Below, piece after piece: positions 44,083-56,159 of a stretch of DNA of 64,000 bases. Within the stretch, counting starts at the first letter, position 1; every line of letters starts with the position of its first letter. The position numbers and the translations under genes were made by a program. Below the pieces are notes generated by a model that was not told the origin of the DNA, searched no databases, and saw nothing but the letters and a program-made list of their open reading frames with translations. The DNA is taken from contig CAJNOJ010000114.1 of assembly GCA_905250025.1 (NCBI GenBank), positions 62,001-126,000 on the forward strand, written 5' to 3'. The DNA is from Adineta ricciae. Lineage: Eukaryota > Rotifera > Eurotatoria > Adinetida > Adinetidae.

Positions 44083-45814
44083 TCAGACATATGCATGAAT
44101 GCAAAGATAATGTTTTCCTCTTGTTTTGTTATAAGAGCAACGTTTAACCGAGAACTCTACACCGGCTCTTAGAAGCACTTCTTGTTCCTCACGGAATTCA
44201 GATGCATATACGATATCAGCAGCTCGTCGGTCATTGTCTGGATAGCGCCGCTTCAACGTAATACTCATCAAAGTATTACTGTCACGCTTTTCAGCCACTG
44301 CCCGTTCTCTGCTTGTCGACGAAAAGTTAGGCCATCGAAGGTTGGTTTTATCAACACATTGCTTGTACTCGTCTAGTTGCGTTTCGTCAAGATTTATCGC
44401 GCGATATACTTTCATTTTTTTCTCAAGCTTGAGAGGATGCTTTTTGAAGCATAAAAGTAGCTGTTTGACGGAAGGACCAAGCGCATTGACCCTACTCGAA
44501 TCTTCTTCCCGCAAGAATTCATTAACGAGTGTGCTGAGAAATGACCATTTTGTGTATTGATGCAAACAGGCAATATAAAACAGAGACGCATCACTAGCAG
44601 CCCTATTCTTGAGTTCTGCAATTATAACATTGGCTTGAGACTCACTATTAGGCATTGCTTGACGGATACCTTCTATTACAGCATCAACACTATCGTCTAC
44701 TTGTAAGCATAGAGTGATAGTTGGAATCTTTCTGCAAGACTCATCTTTGTAGAAGGTAACACATTTTGTATCTGTCTTCGACTCGTAAGATTTGCCATGA
44801 GTATGGGAATCAGATTTAGAATCACCAGCACGTTTGACCCTAGCTTGGATAGACTGATCAACTTTGTGGTATAGCACATATTTATTCAAATCTACGACAC
44901 AGTGGCCGAGATCCACTCGTTCCTTATATTTTAGATACGAATCTTCTAGGGTAGCTGAATCAACATCGGAAAACGTTTGCCAATTGTTATCACCATTCGG
45001 CGTATTGATCCATTCGTAGAACCACGACACACATGTGTTAGATGTATCTTCTGGATGACAAATTTGTTGACCGTTTTCGGATGCCTTAAAAATGAGTGAT
45101 ATTAGCATTTCGAAAATATCGCTATGCTTTTATTCTTACATCTTCTACTTCTGTGGAACACGGTTCAGGTGAGGTAGAACGAGACGATTCTTCGGAGCTG
45201 TTCGACTCAGTTTGCTTAATAGCAAAGTTTTGCGTCCACTCCATTGCTTTGGCTTCGAACTCTTCATATGATGTGTTGAATATCATCGCGGCTTCATGTG
45301 AACGAGAGTGATATAGATCAGGCGTCAAAACAAAATCACACACTTCTTTCAGAATCTGCCGCATTGAAATGGAAGGGTTCCATGCGGCGAATATATCCAA
45401 ACAACAGACTCCATCGGGAGCAATATTCGGATGGAAAATTTTGGTAATAAACCGTAACTGCGGCGGCTTAAATGGATACGTTTCACGAAATATGGCCTCT
45501 ATCTCAAATGAGCCACCTTTATATGGAGATTTGCTAAGACCGGTAAGCATGAGTTTCCATTTAGTAATATCGGTCAAATCGTAGAGGGTAACTGACCAAT
45601 GTGGCTCGATTTGTTCTTGTAATGAATCGAGCTCGTAAATAAGTCGATTTCCTTTTTAACGTTTAAATGTGGAATGGATCTTAAAAAGATCATATAAATA
45701 GTTCATGATTAAGAAGACAATCACTCACGATCCAGGCGGTAGTCCATGCCTAGATGGAGACCGTGAATTTCCGGTTGGAGTTGATGTCGTGGCTGATAGT
45801 TCGTTGTCGGACAT
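44083..45814 (-). CDS. UBC-WWE-ART fusion gene, copy 1, with an N-terminal frameshift
   Basis: Exons 45729-45814 (ATG 45814, MSDNELSATTSTPTG), 45140-45679 and 44083-45084, with introns 45680-45728 and 45085-45139. Exon 2 is 540 bp against 541 in copy 2: one base is missing in the run AAAAAGGAAATCGAC just before the E2 domain. The ATG frame therefore does not reach it. After that point the frame is intact: E2 core SKSPYKGGSFEIEAIF, HPNIAPDGVCCLDIF with the catalytic Cys, WWE (CVSWFYEWINTP...NNWQTF), and ART with VYRAINL, FSSTSRE and EEQEVLL. Either this copy is newly inactivated, or the missing base is a sequencing error in an A-rich run. A full description is given at copy 2. Confidence 0.7.
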
Positions 45815-46399
45815 CAAGATTAATTTCTCTGAAATCTATTTTTTTCTCAACGTTGAAGCGCTGACTAATGTATTACTGGATGGTGCATCGTTAAACGAAT
45901 CATCATTGTTGTGTAAAATCCATCCAGAGACATCTTCAGGTAATAGTAAAAAATATATGACTTTGAGAAAAAATAATTGTACAGATACTTTATCCACGGT
46001 TGCCTCTTTTTCGTTTTTTTTTCAATTAAACAAATATCTCGAGGGTGAGAGTGTCGCTTGATTGACATGAACACAACTACTCATTGGGCTTCAGTTGAAT
46101 GAAACAAAGTTTTCTTATAGTTCCCTATTTACCATGTCAATACACCTTTGTTTTACCTTATTGTTGTCTTTCTTTCATTCAAGTAAAAATATTTTCTAGT
46201 GTATTTTACTCTTCTTTTTTTAATTCTTCATGATAAAAGTGCATGCGAAACATTGTATTTCTCAACATCCCTGGACACATATAAAAGAGAGAAACTCTTT
46301 CGAGAGTATACTTATAAGGTCATATCAACTTCAATTTCATTTTTGCGTTCGAATAACTACTATCATATGTCGACTCTCGTTTCAAATTCTAGATAAAAC
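45815..46399. promoter_or_regulatory. Divergent intergenic region between UBC-WWE-ART and GH3 genes
   Basis: 585 bp separate two start codons pointing away from each other. A TATA-like TATAAAAG lies at 46280-46287 on the GH3 side. The same arrangement, 573 bp long, is at 57895-58467, where the box is shortened to CATAAAAG. Shared or paired control of the two genes is inferred from orientation only. Confidence 0.45.
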
Positions 46400-48497
46400 A
46401 TGGTATCTGCACTCACCTACTTACGAAATCTTGTTTATCAACAAGATCGAACTGCTCTCTTTTATTCGCTGGTTTTCAGCAGTGCTGGTGCTATTTTAAT
46501 CTGGTATTTCTCTTCGCCATACGTTAGATGTGTTTGTCGAAAAGTCGTTCGAATTCTATGTCGAAAGATTTTACTTGATCGAAGGTCTCGAAAATCGGAT
46601 ACAGATAATTTCATCTCATTTTTCCGCACATATCTCTCTCATCATCAGAAAGTTAATAATGAAGCGCTGAGAGTGATTCTTGAGAAAAATCATTCGTGCA
46701 AATTCTTTTTGGACCGATCAATTACATTTCAATCGTTGTCCTACTCGATCGGGCAAGAACAAACATTGGTTGACGAATTTCGCAGCAAACTTCCATTAAC
46801 TACATATGACGACTATCGCCCTTATATTGAACGAATGGTGGATCATGGAGAACACAATTTAATTTGTTCGGATAAGATTATTTACTACGCAATGACTTCT
46901 GGAACAACAGGCAAGAATAAACTCCTACCAATGACATCACACGTGCTGAAAGATGCGATGTTACTTGCTTCTGCATCGTCATCTTTGATTTGGAGATCTC
47001 TTCCGACATCGTTTCCATCATGTGAACAGAGATTCTTTCATATACAAAGCGCGAAAAGACGAGAAATGTTCGCTAGATCGAAAGACAATATACCGATCGG
47101 TCAGCTTACTCAAACGTTCTCAGCCGTCCCATTGAATCCAGCAGTTCAAATAATACTATCTGCTTATTTTATCATTAAACTTGACCTAATCGAAGATATA
47201 ACTGATTTCGAAACGAGTGCATTTGTTCAGTTGGTTTTATCATTGGTAGTTCCGGATATCTATTCGTATACGGTCCTCTTCGCTCCGGGATTCATTCATA
47301 TTGTTAAAATCATCGAAAAATCCTTCGAAGAAATTTGTCTTTGCATATCTTCTAGTGATTTCAATCATAGTTCTCTTGTGTGTAAAAATATTCCGGATAT
47401 GAAACTTCGAAAGCAACTCAATCAAGCTTTAAATGATATCAGTCTTGAGTACGGTGGATCGACGTATCGAGTGAAACGCGCGGAGTTCATTCGACAACAG
47501 TGCGAGAATGGTAATCTCGAAGGTATCCTCCATCGTCTTTGGCCAAAGTTAGTTTATGCAATGACTGCATTAGGAGGTTCATTTGCTTCATATAAGGAGA
47601 AAATTCAGTTTTACTGTGGTAAGAAGCTACGTTTGATTAATCATACAACATACAGTGGTAGTGAGGGATTTTTTGGTATTTCGGCAAGTATCTTTACGGA
47701 TGAATATTTTCTCTCGCCAAAATCTAATTTTTACGAGTTTATCAAAGAAGAAGACGTACATTTGGTATGTGAAAATGTCAAATAAACTGTAATAGTTCTG
47801 TCGATTTTTTTTTCAGGAACAACCGACAACTTACCTTGCTTCGGAAATCGAACCAGGTAATCGCTATGAACTAGTATGTACAACTGAATGTGGTTTAGTT
47901 CGATATCGAATGGGTGATATTGTCAGCTGTACAAGATTCTATTGTCCAGCTGATGATCTCGTTCCGTTACCGTCAGAACTGATAGACGCGTCTGATCGCA
48001 TTCCTCTTATTTCAGTTGCTTATCGTCTAGGAAGTCTTTTGGACATCTTCGGTGAGAAAACAACTGAGCAACATGTGATGTATGCTCTTCAAGAAACAAT
48101 TCAACAATGGCGAAATGAAAACATACTCGTTGATCTATGCGATTTTACGTCATATCCAAAACTCGATGAATTTCCACCTAAATATGTCATCTTTATAGAG
48201 TTAACCGACTTACAGCAACATACTGATCAAACATGGAACGTTGTTCAAGCTCGTGCCGATTCAGAAGTCGAGAGAGAACTGTGTAAAGCTAACAATATCT
48301 ACCAATACATTCGTAATTCTGGAAAGCTTGGTCCACTTTCCTGTGTTCTTGTTCAAAACGGAACTTTTGCTCAGTTTCGCCAAGAAAAACTAAAGGATGA
48401 TCGACTAAGTGCCATGCAGATCAAACCTCATCGATTGCTAAAAAATGAACAACATATTCAGTTCTTTTATGACAACCGAACCGTTACATCTTCATAA
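46400..48497 (+). CDS. GH3-family acyl-adenylate/amidosynthetase-like protein, copy 1
   Basis: Two exons: 46400-47764 and 47817-48497. Intron 47765-47816 is 52 bp (GTATGT...TTTCAG), phase 0; 681 aa. A membrane helix at about 20-38 (LFYSLVFSSAGAILIWYFSS) precedes a GH3-like enzyme. YYAMTSGTTGKNKLLPMT (about 162-179) is the nucleotide-binding motif of the ANL/GH3 superfamily. YSGSEGFFGI and YRMGDIV are later conserved motifs for adenylate binding. Plant GH3 enzymes join amino acids to acyl hormones; the animal relative is GHDC, of unclear substrate. The N-terminal anchor suggests an ER or other membrane location. Whether it was acquired horizontally cannot be told here. Confidence 0.8.
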
Positions 48498-49654
48498 TGA
48501 ACACTCGCTAGTTTTACTTACCAATGCAGCTATAATAGAAAAAGATGTTGTACATGAACAAAATTGTCATAAAAGACGGATTTAGATTTAATTATTGTCC
48601 CAATTACCACACATATGAACAAGAAATAACATCGGTAGGATTTGCAGATCTGTTTTTGAATAGGTGCCATCTACTATCTGCAGAAAAAGACACTTCGGTT
48701 TTCATTTCAAAATGCTTTTGATACAATTAAATTGGTGAAAAAAACTAGCACACATTATTATATAATATATAAAATAGCTTACACTTATCGCAAATGAGCA
48801 GATTTCATTTTGAACGAAGCTCTTACTCTGCTATTGTGTCATTTGTTTATAAATTGAAATGCTCACGTTGATCAGATTGAAACTGATGTAAATGGTTACA
48901 TTCAAAAGTAAAATTTCTATCAGTTGGTAATTTCTCGAACGTGCAGCATGAATATCACTAATGACTGCTGCATATTGTCGCGATCGGACATGTTTCGCCA
49001 TATCTATATCAAAAATCACTCTCAAGATCAACTAAATTGCATACCAAAAATATGGTTAAATCGTTAGTAACAGTTGAGCTTACGTTTCTTTGACCTATTC
49101 TGATGAGTAATATATAGCTGTATGAGAACGTGCTCTTCTTGTTGTCTTATAAATAGCGTGCATCATTAATCGGCGTCGTCCTTCCAAGAAGAAACAACAA
49201 ACAGAATCATGATATTAAACAGAAATTGAAATACGCAACAACGAGTGCGTTCAATGGCGCATACTTCATGGAAAAAAGGATGTAGGTAGATGTACGCGCA
49301 AAACTCGAACAGAAAGGTCGCGAAACAAGATCACTAGTTATCCCAGATGAGTATATTACTTTCTAAGCGATAGTAGATAGTACCTGTATGTTTTTCAGCC
49401 AACTGCTCGATGCCATGTTTGAATTTGGATATACGACACCGACAAATTTTTTTGTATCACTTGTTCGTTCTACGGATTAGCTTTTAGAAATAGACGTTAG
49501 ACTGAATATTAGATCATCACATTGTTTTACATATGTCTTATTATATCCTGCAATGACTCAAGTTGAAGAGAGAATCAATTTTGTCCACGAAACATTATTC
49601 TATAAATACCACGCCTGAGAGTGAAGGTGAATGCGAATACGCATATTCTCATTC
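48498..49654. other. Spacer with one doubtful frame
   Basis: A minus frame of 66 codons at 48831-49031 has no counterpart in the second block copy, where the region is deleted, so it is probably not a gene. Confidence 0.4.
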
Positions 49655-49834
49655 TTAAACAGCGAGCAAGAATGTAAAGAATAAATGATTAAAATATTGA
49701 ATAAGTGTCGACAAAAAGGACTGTTTTGAGTCAATGAAGATCTTGCTGATACGAAAAGCTCCGTTAAGATTATTAAATACTTCTGTATTGGTATGTAGGC
49801 ACAGCAGAAGCGCTGCTACTACAAGATGTCGCAT
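49655..49834 (-). CDS. Putative small secreted protein, copy 1
   Basis: From Met at 49834 the product begins MRHLVVAALLLCLHTNTEVF, a credible signal peptide, followed by NNLNGAFRISKIFID. Both this and the copy at 61714 keep this part. Their 3' parts then run in different frames because copy 2 has two extra bases after CAGTCCTTTTT. Which C-terminus is real is not known. It lies downstream of the receptor gene on the same strand. A short secreted peptide or a chance frame are both possible. Confidence 0.3.
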   Translation of the reverse strand: MRHLVVAALLLCLHTNTEVFNNLNGAFRISKIFIDSKQSFLSTLIQYFNHLFFTFLLAV

Positions 49835-50153
49835 CGTTTCATTGATCATGCTTTTGTTTACTGTTTTTATACATTTCTTCATGTTTTCCTGTTAGCTTTT
49901 GTACTAGCCTAGTTCTTGCCGGTAGTCGTTATAATTTCCTTCCTGTTCTAAGCACTATTGGCATTGTTATTTGTTTTAGTATTTCTTGCGTTGCTGTCAT
50001 CGTTCTTCTTGCAATGTGCATATATATATTGGACGATCTTTTAGCATTGACAGTTTAGCGATCATGATTTGGCAAGATCTTATGGAAGAGACAATGAATA
50101 TTCAAAAAATTTGTATTTGTATTCATTGAAGAAAAAAGAACGAAAACTTCATT

Positions 50154-51043
50154 TTATGATTGATTCACACAACAGAAACAACGCTGAAAGAAATAAAGCA
50201 CACAATTTCTTATTTCCCGATTATAAACGAATAAATTAATTATAAGAGCCAATAAACATACTGCACTGAGATATACACTCATCATTAGTATACTAAAGTC
50301 AACATACATAATCACATTAATCGTATTAATGGCATATGCAGGTGCCCAACCAATAATAAATATAGTAAATGTAAAAACCATTTGTTTTATTAAAGATATA
50401 TCTCGATGAGTAATTCTATTTCCTATTCCAGTACTCTCTTGCGAATGAGTACGCCGTGTCGATCTTCGAACGCATGTAAGTATTCCAATATTCAAAATCG
50501 TATTGATCAACGATGGTAAAATAACTGCCGTAATAAATGTATAACATCCCATCCACACTGTATTACTTGTACAATCCTGAAATAGAGACAAGAGTATATC
50601 TATCAATGATGCTTACACTTTACCTCGTAAGTTTCGAAAACAAATGGCAGTGAAATAAGCAGTTGAGCAATCCATTGAGTTGCAATACAGATAGCAACCC
50701 AGTTTTTAGTTTTGAAAAACGGTTTTATATGATAAACAATGACGCAAAAACGATGAACACTAAAAGCAACGAATGCAAATGGCACTTGCACACTAGCCAC
50801 GTTGAATGCATATTGGAAAAGGACACACATTGATTGTGGCATGTCGTACGAGATCCCATAAAAGTAGAATGTAAAATAAGCTGCTGTGATGATTGTATTG
50901 ATACAAAAGTTTAAAATAAACATATTGGTTCGATGACGAAAGCGTGAAATAAACAGAATTAAACATGAGTAAACAAGCGCGATGAACAGAACTGTAGCAT
51001 AAACAGTATTTCGCACGATTTCTAGAGTCTGATAGATATCCAT
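50154..51043 (-). CDS. Two-exon rhodopsin-like 7TM receptor, copy 1
   Basis: Exon 1 is 50624-51043 (140 codons) and exon 2 50154-50576, with a 47-bp intron 50577-50623 (GTAAAG...TTTCAG), phase 0; 280 aa. TM1 is YATVLFIALVYSCLILFI. The TM3 end reads HRFCVIVYH in place of DRY. An extracellular CTSNTVWMGC loop precedes TM5. TM6 is MVFTFTIFIIGWAPAYAI. TM7 ends LALIINLFVYNREIRNC, matching the NPxxY position. No N-terminal extension or glycosylation sites, so a small-ligand or peptide receptor; the ligand is unknown. A very similar copy is at 62244-63124. Confidence 0.8.
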
Positions 51044-51885
51044 TTTGGTATAGAAATGAATTTCTTAATAGTGACAAAAGCAATTTTCTTCTCATCTACT
51101 TATCTGCCTAGGAGGATTTTCTTGTTGATCTCAATATTAAACGAGATTGTTTTTCCTCTCCGTATAATTAGAAATTATAAGTACAGCTTATCCTGTGCAT
51201 GACTAATCCTTGGTTTGAAATTAGTTCAAGTAGGGATAGCATCAATTAACTTATTTAAAATACATTTTTCTATTTTCAATACAAAGCTCAAATGAAGAAT
51301 AATCCGACAGTCAATGTTCGTTCTAGATTTTAATTGATCACAATGCATAAGAATATTGCTTGTCATGATTTATACACGAGTCAATGAAGAATATGTCATT
51401 AGAAATACTAACAAATGTCATCAAGAGATTCCGGTGCAAAATGCTTTTTTTTATGTATAAGTAATCATGAAACTGCCTAGAACCTATTGTCGTTTCTATG
51501 GTCGGACAATGAAAAACATTTTGTTTTCCAGTCAAATCGATATTAATTGAATAAACATAGCACGATCGACGAAAGAAAATACAAAATCACTTAGCCTATT
51601 ATCCTAACAAAAGAATTGCGAAAGCTATTCATTTCTGGATTACAAAAGATTCGAGTTAGCTTTTTACTTTTTCACTTATTGAAGTAGTTCAAAGAAGAAG
51701 GCGTCCTCAAACATGATTGTTCGTATTTGAATTTATTTAATGCTATTCGTTCATATTCTGTTTTGTAGAGAAAACCTGTTTTGTTTACAGACAGTATCTT
51801 TTCATCACCTTTCGTGATTCAGCATCAGGTATGCATTTGAATAAGCATTCTCTCTTCTAATTGGAAGAAAATCTTCTTCTTTAGA
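51044..51885. other. Spacer with probable 5' leader of the Hint gene
   Basis: Near the right end, CAGCATCAGGTATG at about 51822-51835 and CTTCTTTAG just before the ATG look like a 5'-UTR intron. The same leader is present at 63920-63987. Confidence 0.45.
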
Positions 51886-52199
51886 ATGTCGTTACCAGTA
51901 AATATCAATATCAAACCCCTCGATCATTAAATAGTTCACAACTAAGTCACGTAGGGTTCTTTTCATTTCCATTTGACTTATGCAAAAGCTATTCAACACA
52001 TATCTTTCCTTAGGGAAGTATTGGATCATCCAAATTTCATGTCAATCTTGATAAAGTGCGAACAATCTCGGAGGCTAATGAAAAGCGTAAATCTTCCGTT
52101 AAACGATGGAGAATTATAGGATTGACCATTTGTATGATCATCTGTCTGTGTCTGATTGGCGTAGCTATCGCTCTACCATTTATACTTAAATCTCAAGCG

Positions 52200-52230
<31 letters not shown>

Positions 52231-53300
52231 CGACAACATCAACCACAACGACCACCACTGCATCAACGACGACAACAACCACCACTACGTCAACAACATC
52301 GACGACCACCACTACAACAACAACGACAACCACCACCACTGCAACAACAACGACAACCACTACCACTCAAACAACGACGTCTTCTACCACGTCTACGAGT
52401 ACTACTACCACAAGCGCAGCCACAACGGCACCTGCTACTACGGCGAGTTCAGGTGAATATCACATGGGACAAAGTGCAAATGAATGAAAGACTACAATTT
52501 GTTTACTTGTAGGCTCGTGCTTCTATGGTAACGATAGGGTAAACTTAGTTGCTGGCGGTCAACGTTTCATCAAAGATTTAAAAGTTGGTGATCAAATTTG
52601 GTCAATGACACCCAGTGGAAAGAGCTTGATCAAAGATGAAATCGTAATGATGATGCATAATGGACCAAATCAAGCAGGTTAGTCTTCAAGAAAGTAGAAA
52701 AAAAAAAGTGAACTATTCATTTATTCTTCTCAGCTCTATTTTATACATTTCAAACAACAAACGGATTAGAAGTTAGTTTAACTGGTGCACACTATATTCC
52801 CGTTCTTATGGATGAACTTAACAAAACTGAACATATTCCAGCATCAAAAGTTACTTTAAAGCACCAGTTAATCTTACTTGGGAAAACTATTCCGATCAAA
52901 TCCATAAGAACAACAATTCGCTATGGTTTTTATTCTCCACTATCTTTATCAAGTTATTTATTCGTCAACAATATAACCACATTAGTTTTTTCTGCCAGGT
53001 AAATTAAAATCAACTCTAGAAGAACAAATCATATATTTCTCTCTCATAACTAGTCATCATGCATCACCACAGACACTTCATCACATCTTTGCACCAATTC
53101 GAGTTTACTATCGTATCACACGAACAATCTATGGAAGCAACTACGATCCATTTCCAACAGCCATCAAAGATGGTTTACATCCCGTGCCAAGATTTCTTAA
53201 GAAATTCCATCTACTTGTTCGAATTATTTATTTTGGACCTAAATATTTTGACATAATCATCGTTCCTATTCTAATATTTCGTGTTTTCAAGAAAAAATAA
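51886..53300 (+). CDS. Membrane-anchored Thr-rich protein with a Hint (Hedgehog/intein-type) domain
   Basis: Five exons join in phase: 51886-51897, 52014-52452, 52513-52677, 52734-52998 and 53054-53300; 375 aa. A basic N-terminus (EKRKSSVKRW) is followed by one membrane helix (about 38-61). A stalk of about 85 residues is almost only Thr/Ser, encoded by ACA/ACG/ACC runs. Exon 3 opens with GSC (Cys153) then FYGNDRVNLVAGGQRFIKDL and VGDQIWS, the start of a Hint autoprocessing domain. Exon 4 holds TTNGLEVSLTGAHYIPVL with the conserved T-x-x-H-type motif. The C-terminal APIRVYYRITRTIYG to RVFKKK region resembles the tail of Hedgehog-type Hog proteins. Predicted to cleave itself at Gly-Cys and release the mucin-like part; no Hedgehog signalling domain is present. 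Confidence 0.75.
52197..52440 (+). repeat. Thr-codon (ACN)n low-complexity tract
   Basis: ACA, ACG and ACC triplets with few interruptions encode the Thr-rich stalk. It is prone to length change by slippage. Confidence 0.85.
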
Positions 53301-53631
53301 TCCGTCTGACATAAAATAAACAACGCTTATCGGGGCAACCCGCTTTACCCTCACCCACACCCTCAACAAAATGGCAAAGATTTTCTTGACTAGTTTTAAC
53401 GCATACGCGCACATACATAGTCTACTAGCATCGCTGAGACGAACATGAGAAAATTGCTTCCATCCGGTAGTTTAAATCTTCTTGTAGATCTTTAGATAAA
53501 AAACAAATTGAACAACTGACGTGCACATGTCAGTTTACGATTAGTCAGTTATGTCCTATGGTTTATTCATATGATCGCTTGTACAGTCGAAAAAGCATCA
53601 AATTTTCAAAGAAAATAGACACACAACGAAA
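53301..53631. other. Convergent spacer
   Basis: 3' ends of the Hint and TPR-ART genes face each other here. Nothing else seen. Confidence 0.5.
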
Positions 53632-55033
53632 TCATTTTAGGTTATCTCGACTGGTTTGAATTCGTTTAAGGAAATCTGCAGCTTCACTAAGCTTTTGAGC
53701 ATTTCCAGAATGATGAAGTTTGATTTGTTCAACATATTTCTCTGCATATTCACTTGCTTGATCGAACTGTCCAAGTTTTTCATATGTTGTTGCAATATTT
53801 TCGTAAGTTTCTATGAATGTTTTATGATCTTTCGGTAAAGCCTTCGATTCAATCGTCAAGCATGTCAACTGGTTTGTTAAAGCAGCAGAGTACTGTTTCA
53901 GTTTATAATGCATCGCACCAATATTATTGTAAAGAAACGCTAAAACAGGATGCTCTTCGGTTAAATGTTCACGTTGTTGCTTGAGCGCTTTTAGAAATGA
54001 ATCTAACGCTTCGGCAAAGCGCTTTTGTTTATAACAAACAATTCCTAGGCAAATATAAGTGGCAGCTATCATTGATAGATCTAACAATCGAGAAGCTTCC
54101 AGAGCTGGTAATTGCAATTCTAACGCTTGATGATAATATTTCCAAGCTTCATTCCAATCTTCTTTTTGACAATAAATATCACCGATGGTATGTAACGTAT
54201 GAATCAACGTTGGATCATCAGATTTACATAAAGTTCGACGGATTTGTAACGCTTGTTCGTATAAACTCAGTGCTTCACTTTGATTATTCAATGCTATCTG
54301 GACTTTGGCAACGTTTGTGATATATTTTGCTTTGCTTAACGAATCCGTCGGCTGCAATCGATTCAATGCATCCAACGCTTTTTTATAGAATGCCAGACTT
54401 TTGTCATATTCACCTTGTTTGTAATACATACATGCGACATTGGCGTAACTAGCTGGAAGTTGTTGATGATTATTCACATCACATTGCTCCTTGAGAATAT
54501 CCTCGAAAAATTCCAATAGAGCGCTCTGAATCTGTTGAGTTTGTACTTGTAATTTTTCATCGTTGTCGTTAACTGACTTCAAATCGACCATCCATATCCC
54601 ATCGCTGCTCTTTTCCTTCGCTACATTGACGATTTGAAAGACAGTCCCGATCGAGAAAAGAACTTCTTGTTCGCGTCGAAATTCACTCCAACGTGATATA
54701 TCAGCGAATGGTCGTTTCATTTGATCGACATCAATTTCTATACAGAAAACGACGGATTCCGTTTTCGGAGGTTGCTTTTCCAAAGCGAACTCGATCGCTA
54801 TTCTATCATTCAAACTCGTCGAAAGAAAACTATCGAACCCAATTAAATTATTGACTTCAGCACAGATTGTCTTTCTAAACGTTGCCATTGTCATACTCAA
54901 TCCTCGATACACTTTTAAAACTCGTGATTGTAAGGATGGCTTGTACAAACTATGCATTCGCTCTAAATGATCGTGTAGATCTTTGATAAAAAAATGGAAT
55001 CTGTATAATGTTGATGTGTCTTGTGCAATAAGA
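53632..55033 (-). CDS. ADP-ribosyltransferase with TPR repeats, 5' part missing at an N join
   Basis: The open frame continues upstream of the first ATG (54957) through FFIKDLHDHLERMHSLYKP to the N at 55034, so the start is lost. The N-terminal part is an arginine-type (R-S-E) ART: VYRGLSM (Arg), DSFLSTSLND (STS) and EFRREQEVLFSIG (the E-x-E pair). The C-terminal 280 residues hold about six TPRs (for example ASYANVACMYYKQGEYDKSL and YNNIGAMHYKLKQYSAAL), which bind protein partners. ART-TPR proteins are abundant in bdelloids, from memory; they modify arginines with ADP-ribose from NAD, but targets are unknown. Confidence 0.85.
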
Positions 55034-55034
55034 N
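55034..55034. other. Assembly join (single N)
   Basis: TPR-ART gene on the left; interior of a B-type short-family exon 2 on the right. The right side restarts the 42.96 kb block. Confidence 0.9.
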
Positions 55035-55224
55035 TCCACTTGGTATGAGTATGAGCAATCGCATCAATATTCCAGTTCAGATGGCTCCTCCATCTAACTT
55101 GTTAAGTCCAGCCATCTATGCAGGACCACTTCTTAGTGATGTTGGAAATCGTATGAAGTATTAATACAGTGAACGAACGTACACTCTTCCTAGTTATATT
55201 AGTTACTATGAAACCATTGGCTAG
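55035..55224 (+). pseudogene. Short-family gene B3, exon 2 with a nonsense change
   Basis: It matches B2 exon 2 from CCACTTGGTATGAG to the stop, but a TCA codon is TAA within AAGTATTAATAC, so the protein would end after MKY. The exon-1 side is lost at the N join. Gly to Arg is also seen before MKY. Confidence 0.7.
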
Positions 55225-56159
55225 ATTAGTCCGCAAGTACTATAATGTTTCAAAAGGTTCAATGTGACACTTTCTCGAGTTTTCTGTAAATTTAAAAAAT
55301 GTGAATAAAACTCAACTTTCTAATATCTCTAATTGCTCTTGTTGCCTTTTCTGTATTCGACAGTTAGATATGGAGTTACATGTGTTTTCCACTGAGTCAG
55401 CGTGACTGCATGATTGTAGATTTGTTCTCATAGTTTATATCACTGATTGTTACCATAATACGAGAATTAGCGAAAACGAAAACCTACTTCGTATATCGAA
55501 GGAAGACATTCTGTGTTTATCAGTTACACCGTGTCCATAAACTGGCAGATAACGGTATCCGATGATGTATTAACGAATAGAACGTCACATGAAAGCCAAT
55601 AGGCAGGATCGAGGAAAGTAAGAAGGATGTGATTGAACGCAACAGACTGGCATGTGTACTGGCACTTTAGGAAGGAATTCATAGATTAACCTGTATCTCA
55701 TATATCAGTGAAGAATAATAAATATAAGAGAAGTTTATCGGACTGTTGAATTTATTGTGATACCACGCGTAACATTTTTAGCACTGATATGTTGTATTAA
55801 TGCAACAGCACACGAAAGAGAGACAAATGCCGTTGAAAACACATTTTGAGCCTTCCCTACCATAACCAACATCAGTTGCTAGTGACTTATGTTGATCATC
55901 AATTGAGCGAGTAACATAAACGAACATTTTAACTACTTGATTTTCTCTAATATTTTAAAGTACGATTGTACAACTGGCGGTTCCAATATTTCCAGATCAT
56001 TCTATCGCTGACGTCACAAAACCCGCGTTTTTGCGTCTTAAAATTCGTGCATCTGAATATTTCTCGTGGACATTCTTTTTTTGTTGTAGAACTTCTATTT
56101 GTTAACAAATGTGCGTTGTTTAATGAATAATAACTAAAATAACAATTTAACAATAAATA
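55225..56159. other. Spacer, second copy of 43153-44082
   Basis: No gene recognised. Confidence 0.5.

Larger units (their letters stand above)
42962..53300. repeat. Duplicated block 3 (partner 55035-64000)
   Basis: From the middle of a B-type exon 2 onward, UBC-WWE-ART, GH3, small secreted frame, 7TM receptor and Hint start recur in order after the N at 55034 with scattered differences. Confidence 0.85.

Noticed and set aside
45705..46061. Plus-strand 118-codon frame left of the GH3 gene
   Set aside because: It overlaps the first exon of UBC-WWE-ART on the other strand and is broken by stops in the second copy.
52197..52440. Thr-codon run as a CRISPR or satellite array
   Set aside because: It is an in-frame low-complexity coding tract between a membrane helix and the Hint domain; no spacers or regular unit.
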